Source: Ganoderma boninense
Lineage: Eukaryota; Basidiomycota; Agaricomycetes; Polyporales; Polyporaceae
Assembly: GCA_002900995.3 (NCBI GenBank)
Contig: CM035314.1
Location: 1,271,252 to 1,335,251, forward strand
Length of the DNA: 64,000 nucleotides
Reading direction: 5' to 3'
In this document: positions 42,708 through 54,251 of the stretch, one piece after another
Numbering within the stretch: the first letter of the stretch is position 1
How the letters are laid out: each line of letters begins with the position of its first letter
Program-made: the position numbers and the translations under genes
Notes under the pieces: model-generated
What the model was told of the DNA's origin: nothing
Database searches by the model: none
What the model saw: the letters and a program-made list of their open reading frames with translations, nothing else

Positions 42708-45700
42708 CTAGATATTGTCCTCGGGTCCATCCTCGATGAGCTTTGCGTAATCCTCGTAGCTCGCAAACGTAGGTAGCGACCGAAGCTTCTTCCGGCGGTT
42801 TTTCCCATCCTCCTCGCCCCGTTTCCTCTTCCCCTTTTGCTTTTGCTTTTGCTCAGATGAAATGCCAGCCCACTCCTCTTCCTCCCCGCCCCCTTCACTA
42901 CCAGATTCGGAACCGTCAAAGTCAACAAGGCCCGTTGGCGCCTCAGCATCAAGGGACAGCAAATCCTCGGCATCAGAATCCTCTGCGAAACCCAGGTCCT
43001 CGCCGTCCTCCTCGTCCTCGTCGCTTTCATTTTGCTCGCCATCTTGGGCATCTGTGTCTTCTTCGCTACCTGACGATCCGTCGAGATCGGAGGGTACATC
43101 ATCGCTGTCGTCATCCATGAGGTCGTCATCCTGGACTTCTGACGGCATCGTAGCCCTCATCGCCTACCAGAGGAGTTAGCAAATCAACATTTAACGACGA
43201 CAAAGTTGGGGAACATGCCTTCCAGATTTCTGCCTCTTCTGCATCGCTATCCTCTTCGCTCTCACTCTCGTCCTTCTCATCGTCGTCACCGGCGGGGGCA
43301 GGTTTCTTGCCCGCACTCGCCAAGTCGAACCCGCCATCCTCGCTCTCGCTGTCATCGCTGGCCTCTTCGACTTCCTCTGCAGCATCATCCTCGCCTTCGT
43401 CTTGGCTCTCTGCATCAACTTTCGCCCCCTTCGGACTCGGACTCCTCAACATCCGAACCTTCCTGTCCGCGCTTGCCTTTCCGCTTCCCTACCTTCTCCG
43501 CCTTCTTCTTGTCTCGCTCGTCTTTCCGCACGAAGTACGTATGGAAGAACACCTGGTCCACAGGAACATCCTCCACTCTCCTCTTCCAGAACTTCTCGTC
43601 GTTCACTGGCACGCCTAGCCCAGCCTCGCCCTTGATTAGAGTGACGCCATGCGCGGAAGACGCGTTGTCGAGCGACGGCTGCATTGCGCTCTGGCCTTTG
43701 GGTTTCGGCTTCTTGGGGTTCTTATAAATGAATCGGTCGAGGAAGTGGGAGAGGGTGTTGAGCGACAGGTCCGGCGAGCCGGTGATCGGTGTCGAAGAGA
43801 GGAGTTGGTGGGCGTGCAGGGAGATGGTGGGGTGGTAGTGATTCAGGAGAGGCAGCTGTTAAATACGTTCAGTTCCGAACGATGCGAGGGCATAGAAAAT
43901 ACTCACGAGCTCATACATGGGAGACGCGAATGGATGTGCATATTGTGGGTCACGCTTTCGAGCATCATAGGTCGGGGCGTCGGGGGTGGACGCGACTTTG
44001 GGTTTCGGATGGTTTAATAGTTGCTTAAGCGTCGGGGTTGTGCTGAATAACTAATCTTCATGTAAGCGCAATCGCGCAGTCAAGGCACACAGGTAAGGTC
44101 TAGCTCACCTCGCCGAGCAAATACAAACCACCCGCTACAAACTCGACGGCACCAGCAGCGCCTACTCCGCTTGCAAGCACTTGCACGAATCGGCGAACGA
44201 AGGCCGCGACGCGCACAGAGTTGTGGTCAGCCTTGAGCGCTTTAAATACCAGGTTGAGATACAAGGCTTGCTTGTTCGACTCGCCAAGACGCGGATCAAT
44301 GAGCGACGCGTACAGCGTACGGTAGAACCGGTCGCTAATGGACACTGAAAACGCGGTTGACGAGTGTGTGGCTGACGGTGACGCTTTGGAGGAAGATGCC
44401 GTAGGAACAGAGAGCGTAGTGGAGATTTGAAGAATCAGTGTCAGAGCTTGGAGTGAAATGTTGAAGGTAGAAGTATGAGTAATTCGGAAAAGCGTGTCGA
44501 TATGTTTCTGGAAACTGAATACAGAAATCAGGAATATGTCCGCTCATAAGCGCAGATGGAGTGAGAACAGCGACGTACACAGTAGAGCTTTCACTGCTCA
44601 GGTGCATCTGCGCGAACGGCAACGCACGGTTAACACCAGTCAGGATTGCACCAATTAAACGCGAAGACGAGTCTTCGACTTCGACGAAGCCGGCCTCGCC
44701 CTTGACCTCCTTTGGTTTGCGCTTTTTTTTGTCCTTGGACTTGACTCCCTTTTCTCCTCCCCGCGTTCCCTCCTCATTGTCGCTCCCATCGTTGTCGTCG
44801 GTTTTCGAGCCCAGGATCTCCTCGAACATGTCGAAGTACGCATCAACGAGCGTGCGAGCAACAAGCCGGTCCCCAGCGGAGGGTGTTAACACGACTTGAT
44901 TCAATGTCACGGCTGCGTAATACCAAGCATGAGAATTCCAACGGACGTCCTTGTCGCTGGGCTGCTCTTTTGGCTTGGGTTTGCTCGTCGCAGGGTTGTC
45001 ATCAGTAAAACGAATGTGTGTGTGGGTAGCAGCGGTTGAAGGAGTTGCTTGTGCAGCGGTGGAGGCCGGGAGGCGGAAAACCAGAGCGCGAACTTCACGC
45101 ACGATAACGGCTTTCATGACTGGGTGTGTTTGGAGGACTTGGAGTAGATGGAAAGATGCTCGGAGCATACCGACTTTTCGGTGTCACCCTGAATACGGGA
45201 TGGGTCAGAATACTTGGGTAGGGCAGGTCGAGGATGTGGAGGAACTTACAAGTTTGTTTACGAAGGAGGCGTAGAAGGTTCTGCTCTTGCTCGGGTTGCG
45301 CGCGAAGGAGGTTCGCGAGAAAGGCGAGAGTTTGTGTGCGGACGTAGTTGAGGGGGTCGAGGGAAAAGGTCTCGAGGATCTGGAGGACGGAGAAGAAGTA
45401 TTTCTTGAGCCAATCCTCGAAGTACCAGAGAAGAAGGTGAGCATCCTGGACATCAGGGTGGAGAAGAGGCTGATCGCGAAAGTATCTGTATAGAGGTTGT
45501 GAGACAAAGAGATATATGCATGGGACAGATGAGTAGACGACAAGAGGAAGCCAAGCAAGCACGCACCGTAGTTTCCGAGTGGGACCTCCACCGCCTACCC
45601 ACCAATCAACGACACAACGGATGGCTTTGAGACCCTCGTCCCTGCCACCCTTTGCACGGCCGCGTTGAGCCATCGAGCGGAGGCTTTCGAGTGCGGCGGT

Positions 45701-45977
45701 ATTATGGAGGGGGCTGGCCTGGACGAGGAGAGTGAGGGCACTGAGTCTGTCGGAGAGAGTGCCGGTGGAGAGGATGGTTTTAAGGAAGTGTGAGTCGGAC
45801 GCGCTGTGTGCAGAGGAAGAGGAAGAGTAGGTTTTGGCATCTTGGGAGAGAAGAGAGGCAGCGCGTTCTGTGAGGGAAGCCAGTTGGGAGGCAGACGGCT
45901 GCTTGAGGTCGGATTTTGGGGAGAGCAGGGGGCACGGTCGAGAACCACGACGGCGAAGGAGCGACGATGAAGCCCAT
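42708..45977 (-). CDS. MAK21: Ribosome assembly factor Mak21/Noc1 (CBF domain), N-terminus unresolved, several frame breaks
   Basis: The chain of minus-strand exons reads FIVAPSPSWFSTVPPALP, ASQLASLTERAASLLSQDAK, then HEAT-like repeats (WYFEDWLKKYFFSVLQILE, VRTQTLAFLANLLRAQPEQ), RASFHLLQVLQTHPVMK, WYYAAVTLNQVVL, and the CBF/Noc core (ISDRFYRTLYASLIDPRLG, NLVFKALKADHN, RDPQYAHPFASPMYELL, FLDRFIYKNPK), ending in a long acidic/basic tail (FASYEDYAKLIEDG). Noc1 with Noc2 exports early pre-60S particles from the nucleolus. Five single-base breaks are needed: A4 run near 45,915, extra base near 45,262, missing A near 45,175, T4 run near 44,350, and G5 run near 43,427. Met45977 is only the first Met of the recognisable frame; a further upstream exon is expected but not found. 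Confidence 0.82.
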
Positions 45978-46436
45978 TCTATGCGACGCGGACTGGCCCG
46001 GTCAAGGTGCGACAAAGGGATCTGGGCGAGGACTGCCTGGGGCCGAGCTGCAGATGGCCAACTCCAAGCACTTGCCCCTGCCAGAACTTGCGGCACTCGC
46101 TCCGTGGGCGCCTCTCAAAATTCTTGATGGGCGCTTCACCACCCTCGCGTGCGCAAAGCGCTCTGAGCGTCATTCCCCAGTCTCAGTCTGCGAATCGGGC
46201 CTGTTCAAAGCAGGCGTGCAAGGGCATTGGTCTGATATTGGACAAGTTGCTCGTAGGAGATGATAATTGAAGAGGGAAGGAGAGCGGACGGAGGCCTACG
46301 TCATGATCCTGACCGGCGTCTCGATTGCCATATGCAACTTGCTTGGATGTATGCACACCCGAGCTTGCAGCGCTTCAGTCTGCACGAACCCATCGACCGT
46401 CCCATCGCTCCCCTTTGTCCATCGCCATACCCAGCC

Positions 46437-48636
46437 ATGCAAGCAGGCGGCCAGACTCCCGTGTTTGTAATGAGTAGGTCATGCCCACTTTTTAAGCCAC
46501 CGTCTTCTCACCGCTCCCCGCAGACACCGCTCCAGAACGACAAACTGGCCGGAAAGCTCAAATCTCAAATATCACAGCTGCAAAGGTTTGCCATCCTCTC
46601 TCTCCACCATTGGTTTTGCATTTCTGACTTGATTGCCACAAGACGGTTGCTGATGTCATCCGGACATGTTTGGGACCAAAAGCCATGCTCAAAATGATCC
46701 TCGATCCCATGGGCGGCATTCTGTATGTCCTCATCCCCGTCGTCCCGTCCTATGCTATTCAATTTTACCTCAATTATAGCCTCACGAACGATGGGAACGC
46801 CATTCTTCGTGAAATTGACGTTGCACACCCTGCAGCCAAGAATATGATCGAGCTTAGCAGAACACAGGACGAGGAGTGCGGAGATGGAACGACGAGTGTC
46901 ATCATCCTTGGTGAGCCTCCTCCCTTCAGCATATCACTCGTCCTACAACAACCATCCGTCCTCCAGCTGGCGAGATCCTTGCCCAGTCGCTCTCACAGCT
47001 TGAGCGGGACATCCACCCTGTCGTCATCATTTCAGCCTACAACAAGGCTCTCAAGGAAGCCCTCGAGATCATCAAGCGCATATCCATCCCCATCGACGTC
47101 AACGACGACGAGCAGATGCTCTCCCTCATCAAGACCTCCATCGGCACCAAGTTTGTCATGCGTTGGTCCGACCTCATGTGCAAACTCGCCCTTCAGGCAG
47201 TCCGCACTGTTGCTCACGACGAGGGCGCGCTCAAGACCGTCGACATCAAGCGGTATGCACGTGTCGAGAAAATTCCTGGCGGCGAGATTGAGCAGAGTCG
47301 TGTCTTGGACGGTATCATGCTCAACAAAGACATCACCACCCCAAGATGAGGAGGCGGATCGTGAACCCGAGGATCGTCCTTCTCGACTGCCCGCTCGAGT
47401 ACAAGAAGGGCGAGTCGCAGACAAATATCGAGATCTCAAAAGAGGCAGATTGGTCCAAGATCTTAGAGAATGAGGAGGAACAAGTCCGGATGATGGTGGA
47501 AAAGATCCTCGAGCTCAAGCCCGACCTCGTCATCACAGAAAAGGGCGTCTCAGGTGCGTTGATATCTAACTCGAGCTACAGCGAACAAGCGTCTGCGTGT
47601 TCTATACGGGAGGAGTTGAGAGACATGGGCTACTTCGGCTCCAGATGCTTTACTGGAGACAGCATATGCACTTTCAGGAGCAAAAAGGATTGAACTTGCC
47701 CACGATCTAACTTGTCATATAAATCGCATTTCTCGCTTTCCTCACCTTGGATTTGTCACATAGATTACGCCCAACATTTCCTCTACAAGGCCAACGTCTC
47801 TGCTCTTCGCCGTGTCCGCAAAACGGACAACAACCGGCTTGCACGCGCGGTCGGCGCGACGATCGTCAACCGTGTCGAGGACCTGCGCGAGGCAGATGTC
47901 GGCACCAAGTGCGGCCTCTTCAACATCGAGAAGATCGGCGACGAGTACTTCTCGTTCCTCACCGAGTGCCAAGAACCCCAGGCGTGCACCATTCTCCTCC
48001 GTGGACCGTCAAAAGACATTCTCAACGAGATCGACCGCAACCTCGCGGATGCCATGTCTGTCGCGCGTAACGTCTTCTTCGACCCGACCCTCGCCCCTGG
48101 CGGTGGTGCGACGGAGATGGCGATCAGCGTCGGGCTGCATGCCAAAGCCCGCACGGTGACCGGCGTTGAGGGTTGGCCGTTCCGCGCTGTCGCGGACGCG
48201 ATGGAAGTCATTCCTAGGACGCTTGTCCAGAACAGTGGAGGGAACGCAATTCGTGTCCTCACTGAGCTCAGGGTACGTTCTATTTTCATGTGCAACGCTC
48301 AACTACGTAGGAGGCTGACTGACGGTGTGTCTGCTCCCAGGCGAAGCACGCGAACGGCGAGCACTCATGGGGGATCAATGGCGACACGGGGAAGATCGTT
48401 GATATGAAGGAGTATGGGTTGTATGAGTCGGCCAGCGTGAAGGTACGGCCAAGTTTTCCCCTTCGAATTTAGGGCCACTAACATGTGATGCCGATTTGTA
48501 GGTCCAGACGCTCAAGACCGCCATCGAGGCGGCACGGGTGCTGCTTCGCGTCGACGATGTGGTCAAGGCGACACGCAAAGACAAGGAGCAGGGCGGTGGA
48601 GGCGGTGCGCCCCCCGAGGAGATGATGGAGGGCTAA
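46437..48636 (+). CDS. CCT3: CCT3, gamma subunit of the TRiC/CCT chaperonin, one frame break
   Basis: Eight exons (46437-46473, 46524-46585, 46643-46722, 46780-46910, 46967-47553, 47764-48272, 48341-48442, 48502-48636) follow the known protein. [58 protein letters not shown] and [12 protein letters not shown] hold the ATP-binding sites; [13 protein letters not shown] and [13 protein letters not shown] close the equatorial domain. The protein is one of eight ring subunits that fold actin and tubulin in the cytosol. At about 47,337 one base is missing (DIT/HPKMRRR), so the raw frame ends early; this gene is expected to be essential, so a sequence error is likely. Intron 5 is 210 nt, longer than most. 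The gene is divergent from MAK21. Confidence 0.93.
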
Positions 48637-49231
48637 AGCCTAGAGGCCTCTATGTTATGGTGTCCTCCCAGCAGCAATGTAAAATTTGTGTAATAAGACT
48701 GCTTCATTAGAACCTTTTCGTTTCCATCACGGTGCGATACGGATGAGGCGAGGTATAAGGTATCTCCACTATGGGTTCCTGTAGCTCCGTAGACTTAAGC
48801 TTTTTAGTTGTGATTGTGACATTAGAGAACTTAGCCGAAAGGTGGATTTGCTTCAAGTTGAATGGGACTGACGAACTTGCGATGAACATGGGGCCATGGG
48901 CTACCCAACATGATCAGAAGTTAGAACGAGGAGGCAAGGTATCAAGAAGCTTATCCTGACGAATGTTGTTGCATACACATACACCTAGTTCTTAATCCCC
49001 TCTCTCATTCGCCTTCCGTCTGTACTTCTTCTCGGTTATAGAACGTCACAATTTCCGCTGAGGCTGGCGGACCAGGGCGATGAATGAGACCTTCACCTGC
49101 TGGATAAATCAGGGGGAGCGAGGCTGGCTTCCCCTGAAAATGAATAATACATGGATGACGAATGTCCCTTCCCCCAAGCAACATGAAGCAATTCTACACG
49201 TATCGGATACAAACACCAGATAGCGTAACTA
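48637..49231. other. Convergent intergenic region
   Basis: 3' flanks of CCT3 and CLF1. Nothing else supported. Confidence 0.5.
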
Positions 49232-52053
49232 CTAATCGTCGCTGTCGCCGTTCGAGCTGGCAACGTCACTGCTGCCATCGTTGTGGTCCCGTGTGTTGCC
49301 TTGTGCACCTTTGCCGGTCTCTTCGTTCGACTGGGAAGATGAAGCAGCTGCGGCGGGCATGAAACCAGACAGTGGCGCTGTAGAAGACCCGCCACCGGGT
49401 TTGCCCTGCGAGGCTTTCCATGCGTGGGCCATCTGGAGGAACTTGAATGATGTGGGGTTGGACTCCCGCTCGTCGTCCGCGAAGACGATGTCCCAATCTA
49501 ACAACACCAAAGCCAGCATCAGTGGAGGAATCGACAGCGGGAAGCCTATGAGCACGTACCTTCGACCGTTTGACCCGTCTCTTTGTCGACAGTCCTGCGC
49601 TTGCTCGTAATAGGCATCATGCCCTGAACCTTCACAACGTCCTCGGCCGAACCGTACTTCTCCTCGAATGTTTTCCAGATCTCGAGCAACACAACACGCT
49701 TGAAGACCGCGGAATATATGAGCGACCCGCATAGGCCTATGAGTCGAGAACGCACCTCGTGTTTCAACCCCTTACCCTTGAGGTCTTTGTAGGCACGATC
49801 AAACACCTGCCTAGCACACGCAGGATCGCCTTCAACCATTGGGATCTCATCTTCATCCTCGTCTTCCGCTTCCTCGCGCATGGCCCGAGAAATTGGAATA
49901 GGTTCTGCCTCGAACGTCGCGTACGATATCCAGACCTTGACGTGGCCACTGAGCTGTACGAGGCGTTCGTAGAGGTCGCGGGCCTTTTCACGTTCACCCT
50001 CCTCCGTTTCGAAATCAACATATGCCTTCCACAAGAGCTCGGGCATAGAGAGAGCCGTTTGTGACACCCCGAGCTCATAGATCGCACGAACTCGGGCGAA
50101 ATCTGCTAACTGGGTCTCCAGTTCCGCATACTTGATCCAAGCGGCGGAGTTCGTGGGGTCGAACTACACAAACGTGTTAAAGGAAGAGCACGATATAGTG
50201 ACACCACACATACCTCGATATACTTTTCGTACAGTGTTCGCACGCGATCAAATTCACGAAGCTGGACCAAGAAATGAGGACTTTGCACGCTAGATAGATT
50301 GTTCACGGCACGTACGTCGAATTCGAGCTGAATGTAACCTTTGAAAAGCGCTTCCTTTGGACACATTCCGATGGCCGTTCCCAAAATCTTCCGAGCAGCC
50401 GGGAGTTGCAGTTGTCGTACCTCGAAACGTGCAAACATGACCCACAATTTGGCAAATGTGAACTGCTTGTGCGGTACGACGCGGATGGCCGTCTCGTAGA
50501 TTTGTCGTGCACGTTCGTAATCCTGTCATGCTTGTTAGTCATTGCGAAGACAACGGCATTCGAACGCGCTTACCTTCGTTTCCATCTCCTCAAATAGAGC
50601 ATAGAACAGCCATAAGAATATGTACCTCCGCCAATGTCGCTTTTCACCTCCTGGCGGCACTTGCGCAACCGCCCTTTCGTACACCTCCCGAACTCGGTTC
50701 GTTGCCCGCTCCTCCTCCTCCGAAGTTGCGCCCTCCTCCCGCACATCTCGTAACGCACCCTCCTCCAGACGTGCATAATCGAACCAGACGTCGTAGTTTC
50801 GGCCATCGTGTTGAAGCTCCTCTTCGTATTGTATGCGCCGTTTGCCGAGCACTGTCGATTCGAGAGTGGTGCGTGCGCCATGCTGCTTCTCAAACTTGGT
50901 GTATGCTGCGTAAAGAGGACCCGATTTTGAACGGGGCAAGCGCGACAGAGCGAACTGCAGGACAATGGAAACGTTTGCACTTGGGTTCGTGCACTGAGGA
51001 CGGACGACGACAGGACACGCACCTTGTAGATCACTCTTGCCCGCTCGTACTCCTTCAGCCTTGTCTCCATCTTGGCAAACGCGTTGAAGACCGCTTGTGC
51101 CTTTTCGATCTGCTCCTCATCATCGCCAAAGAACTCGAGAGCGGTCTGAAAGACCTCCCGCGCCTTGTCCAGTTTTGCCCTCTCCTCTTCGAATTTTCCC
51201 CACTTGACCCACACGCGCGGTTCCGGGCGGACGGCGACCCATCGCTCGTAGATGGCACTGGCGCGATCGAACTCCTCGTACCTCTGCTCGAGCTTGATGT
51301 AGGCTTGCCAGGCCTTGTCGTCGGGCTCCCACTGCATCCAGCGCTCGAAGACTTGACGGGCGCCCGGAACATTCTGGAGAAGCTCCTCGAGGTAGACGTA
51401 CTTGTACCAGAGCTGGTCGACGCGAGGGAGGAGGGTGACAGCACGGTCGAAGAGGTTGCGGGCATGCTGGACGTTGCGGCCCTTGAGCTCGACTTCGGTG
51501 TAGGAGAGCCAGAGTTGGACGCTACGTGGATCGACGTCGAGGGCTCGCTCGAAGACGGAGCGAGAACGGGCGTATTCGCCTTGACTAGCCTGTGGTGGGG
51601 TGTGAGAGAACAATGGATGAACGATGTGAGCGGAGAGAGCGGACCTCCCAGTTGGCGTATTGTAGCCATTCTTTTCTGAGCAAGGGTGTTAGTGAGAGGA
51701 AGGCTGGAAAAAAAGAGAGGAGGAAGACATACATGCTTGAGCGTGTCTGTCGGATGCGCTTCTCAAACTCTTCACGTTTGCGGCCGCGATACTCGTGCAG
51801 CTCCTCGAAGTCCTCGACGCGCTGCTTGGGGGCACGGAACTGGGATTCCTGACGCTCTTGTGCCTATTGTGCGTGAGTGAGAGGAGTTGTGAGAGAAGAG
51901 AGGTGGGATGGGGGCATACATCGCGAAGAAGTTGCTCAGCAGTGACCTGGATGGCCGCAGGGGCCCTGTTCTTGATTCTGGATGGGGAAGATGAACGACT
52001 GGACGAAATGGCGCGTTCTGGAGGACATACCGTGGTGCCCTTCCGTCCTGCAT
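49232..52053 (-). CDS. CLF1: Pre-mRNA splicing factor Clf1/Syf3 (crooked neck, HAT repeats)
   Basis: The start codon at 52053 opens a 23 nt exon (MQDGRAPR) joined to [19 protein letters not shown]. Then [49 protein letters not shown] and a long series of half-a-TPR repeats ([58 protein letters not shown]) follow, ending [20 protein letters not shown] and a Ser/Asp-rich tail, stop at 49234-49232. Clf1 is a scaffold of the NineTeen (Prp19-associated) complex in the active spliceosome. About a dozen exons of ordinary size join without frame breaks. It diverges from the ornithine carbamoyltransferase gene across 398 nt. Confidence 0.94.
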
Positions 52054-52397
52054 GCTCGAATATCGCTGGGGACGAACGCGGTCGGTGGCAAGTTTGGACT
52101 TGGGGTCGCGGTCCGGTCGCAGGCACGATGCGCGAGGGGGTTAGGGTTGTGCGTCACTGGCGCTGGGCGTCGAGTCGCGTTGGGAGTCGCGTTGGCTTGC
52201 TCTGACCAGCTCTGACTCTGGCAGTGGCCCTGGTCGCACCTCGTCCCCGTCTCTTCAGCTGCGAGCCTGCCCAAGGTCCCTTGCTCTCAGTCGATCGCTC
52301 TCTGCTAGGCAGGGCCTATCTGCGAACTCACCAGCCATCCTATTCCTCACAGGCTTTCGCCTCCTCTCCTTCATCCCACATCCCCTATATTGTATCT

Positions 52398-52404
52398 TGA
52401 CTCA
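52398..52404. promoter_or_regulatory. TGACTCA, Gcn4/Cpc1-type site at the OTC start
   Basis: A perfect copy of the general amino acid control element lies 48 nt upstream of the ornithine carbamoyltransferase ATG. Arginine genes in fungi are classic targets of this control. The site may lie in the leader, which weakens the case. Confidence 0.4.
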
Positions 52405-52451
52405 CAACCTCCACACCACACCCTAGTCTCATCCCCCCCAAAACCACCATC

Positions 52452-53761
52452 ATGGCAGCCGTCGCCACCAAAGTTCCCCATCTCATGACCCTCGCGGACC
52501 TCTCCCCGCAGCAGATCCAGCGAATCGTTGTCCATGCCCACCACCTCAAGCGCACCTCTACTCCATGGCTCGCCCCTCAAGGCCGCCTCGACAACGGCAG
52601 GTTGTCCACCTCAAAGCTCCGCATGCCTTCCCAGTCCCTTTTTAACAAGTCTATTGCTCTCCTCTTCTCAAAGCGGAGTACCCGCACCCGTGTTTCCGCC
52701 GAGACCGCTGCCACCCTCCTCGGAGGACAGGCTGTTTTCCTCGGCAAGGACGACATCCAGATTGGTGTCAATGAGTCCGTCCGCGACTCCGCTCGTGTTA
52801 TCGGAGGAATGACCCAGGGTATCTTTGCCCGCGTCGGAGCTCACGAGGAAATCGAGGTTTGTCTGTTTCTTGCTCCTCTTGGCGAGCGTCCTTACCTCAT
52901 TACCCGTATCCTTGCATTAGGAACTGGCGCAGTACTCGCCAGTGCCCGTTCTGAACGCGCTCTCCTCTCTTTGGCACCCCACGCAAGTGCTCGCCGATTT
53001 GCTCACTCTGCAGGAACATGCGCGATTATTTGAGTCTACGCCCAAGCAGTATGAAGACAAGGAACCGAAAAAGTCGAAGAAGTTGGAGGACCTCCGTCCG
53101 CTGACGATCGCGTATGTGGGCGATTGTGCGAACGTGCTCAACGACATGCTGGTCACGTACCCGCGGCTGGGCCATCAAATGCGCGTCGGCGCACCCGAGA
53201 ACGCCAAGTACCGTCCGCCGAAGGCAGTATGGGACCGGGTGGTCGAGCTCGGATGCGACAAAGGGATCTTGATGACCGCAGATCCACAGGAGGCGGTCCA
53301 CGGAGCGGACGTGGTAGTGACGGATACATGGATATCGATGGGACAAGAAGCGGAGAAGGCGGAACGGCTAAAGGACTTTGAGGGGTACCAAGTGACGGAA
53401 AAGCTATGCAAAGAGGGTGGTGCGAACCCGAACTGGAAGTTCATGCATTGCTTGCCTCGGAAGCAGGAAGAAGTGGACGATGAGGTGCGTCCGAGATGCA
53501 GCCTGGGGCGTGAGGCTGTGGGTAGAGGAGAGAGGATTGACCAAGGTGCTTGATGTGAACTACAGGTGTTCTACGGACCGCGGTCGCTGGTGTTCCCAGA
53601 GTCGGACAACCGGAAGTGGACGATCATGGCCGTTTTTGAGTAAGTTTTGGCTGATGGTTTGGTAATTGGCCGGATTGAAGGAGAGCTGATCACGAACATG
53701 GAACAGTCTTTTGTTCGGGAAGTGGGAATTGACGGGGGAGCCGGAGAAGGGGAAGGCGTGA
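52452..53761 (+). CDS. ARG3: Ornithine carbamoyltransferase
   Basis: Four exons (52452-52856, 52921-53484, 53566-53639, 53707-53761) join in phase to 365 residues. The carbamoyl-phosphate loop KRSTRTR (STRTR 76-80), HPTQ (154-157) and the ornithine-side HCLPR (311-315) are all present, as is the [10 protein letters not shown] hinge. It makes citrulline from ornithine and carbamoyl phosphate in arginine synthesis. The protein begins [20 protein letters not shown], directly at the fold, with no clear mitochondrial presequence; yeast Arg3 is cytosolic and many filamentous ascomycete enzymes are mitochondrial, so a cytosolic place is possible here. A charged insert ([16 protein letters not shown]) sits between the two domains. 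The symbol ARG3 follows yeast; argB is used in Aspergillus. Confidence 0.94.
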
Positions 53762-54251
53762 ACATCGGAGAAAGGGAGGGAGGTTGTGCGGGTGAGCCGA
53801 TTTCAAGAGATGGGGGACGGGAGGGGAGAAAGGGCCGGATAGATACGGGGCTGGTGCGTATGGTGTGTGTTCTAGCGTAATCTACGGAGTAATTGCTGGC
53901 GAGAGACGATCGCTGGGTAGGAGAGATCGTCGTGCTGGAAAGGCCGTTTGCAGACAAGGAGGGATGGGACGATGCTGGGCAGGCGGGAGTCGGTTCGGAG
54001 CAGGAGTCGCGGTCTGTGGGCGCGGTCTCGGCTCGCGGGCCGGAGAGAGGTCGTCTTGGATGACGTCTTTGGGTGTGGAGAGCTGGGGCAGAACGCGCGA
54101 CTGGGATCTCTCCAACTCCAGCTGCCAGCTTCTCTCCAACTGCCAGCTGCTCTCCCACCACCGTCAGCCTCCCCCGCATCGCCCCCCCCGCACTCCCCAC
54201 CACGGCTGCCTCAACCCCCACAGACGACTCCCCCTGCCCTCGCCCACACCC
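53762..54251. other. Intergenic, OTC 3' flank and glycogen synthase promoter
   Basis: The last 130 nt are strongly CT-rich, as in many fungal leaders. No gene seen. Confidence 0.5.

Noticed and set aside
45916..46263. Plus-strand frame of 115 codons between MAK21 and CCT3
   Set aside because: It overlaps the MAK21 5' end on the other strand and has no features; it may instead hide the missing MAK21 first exon.
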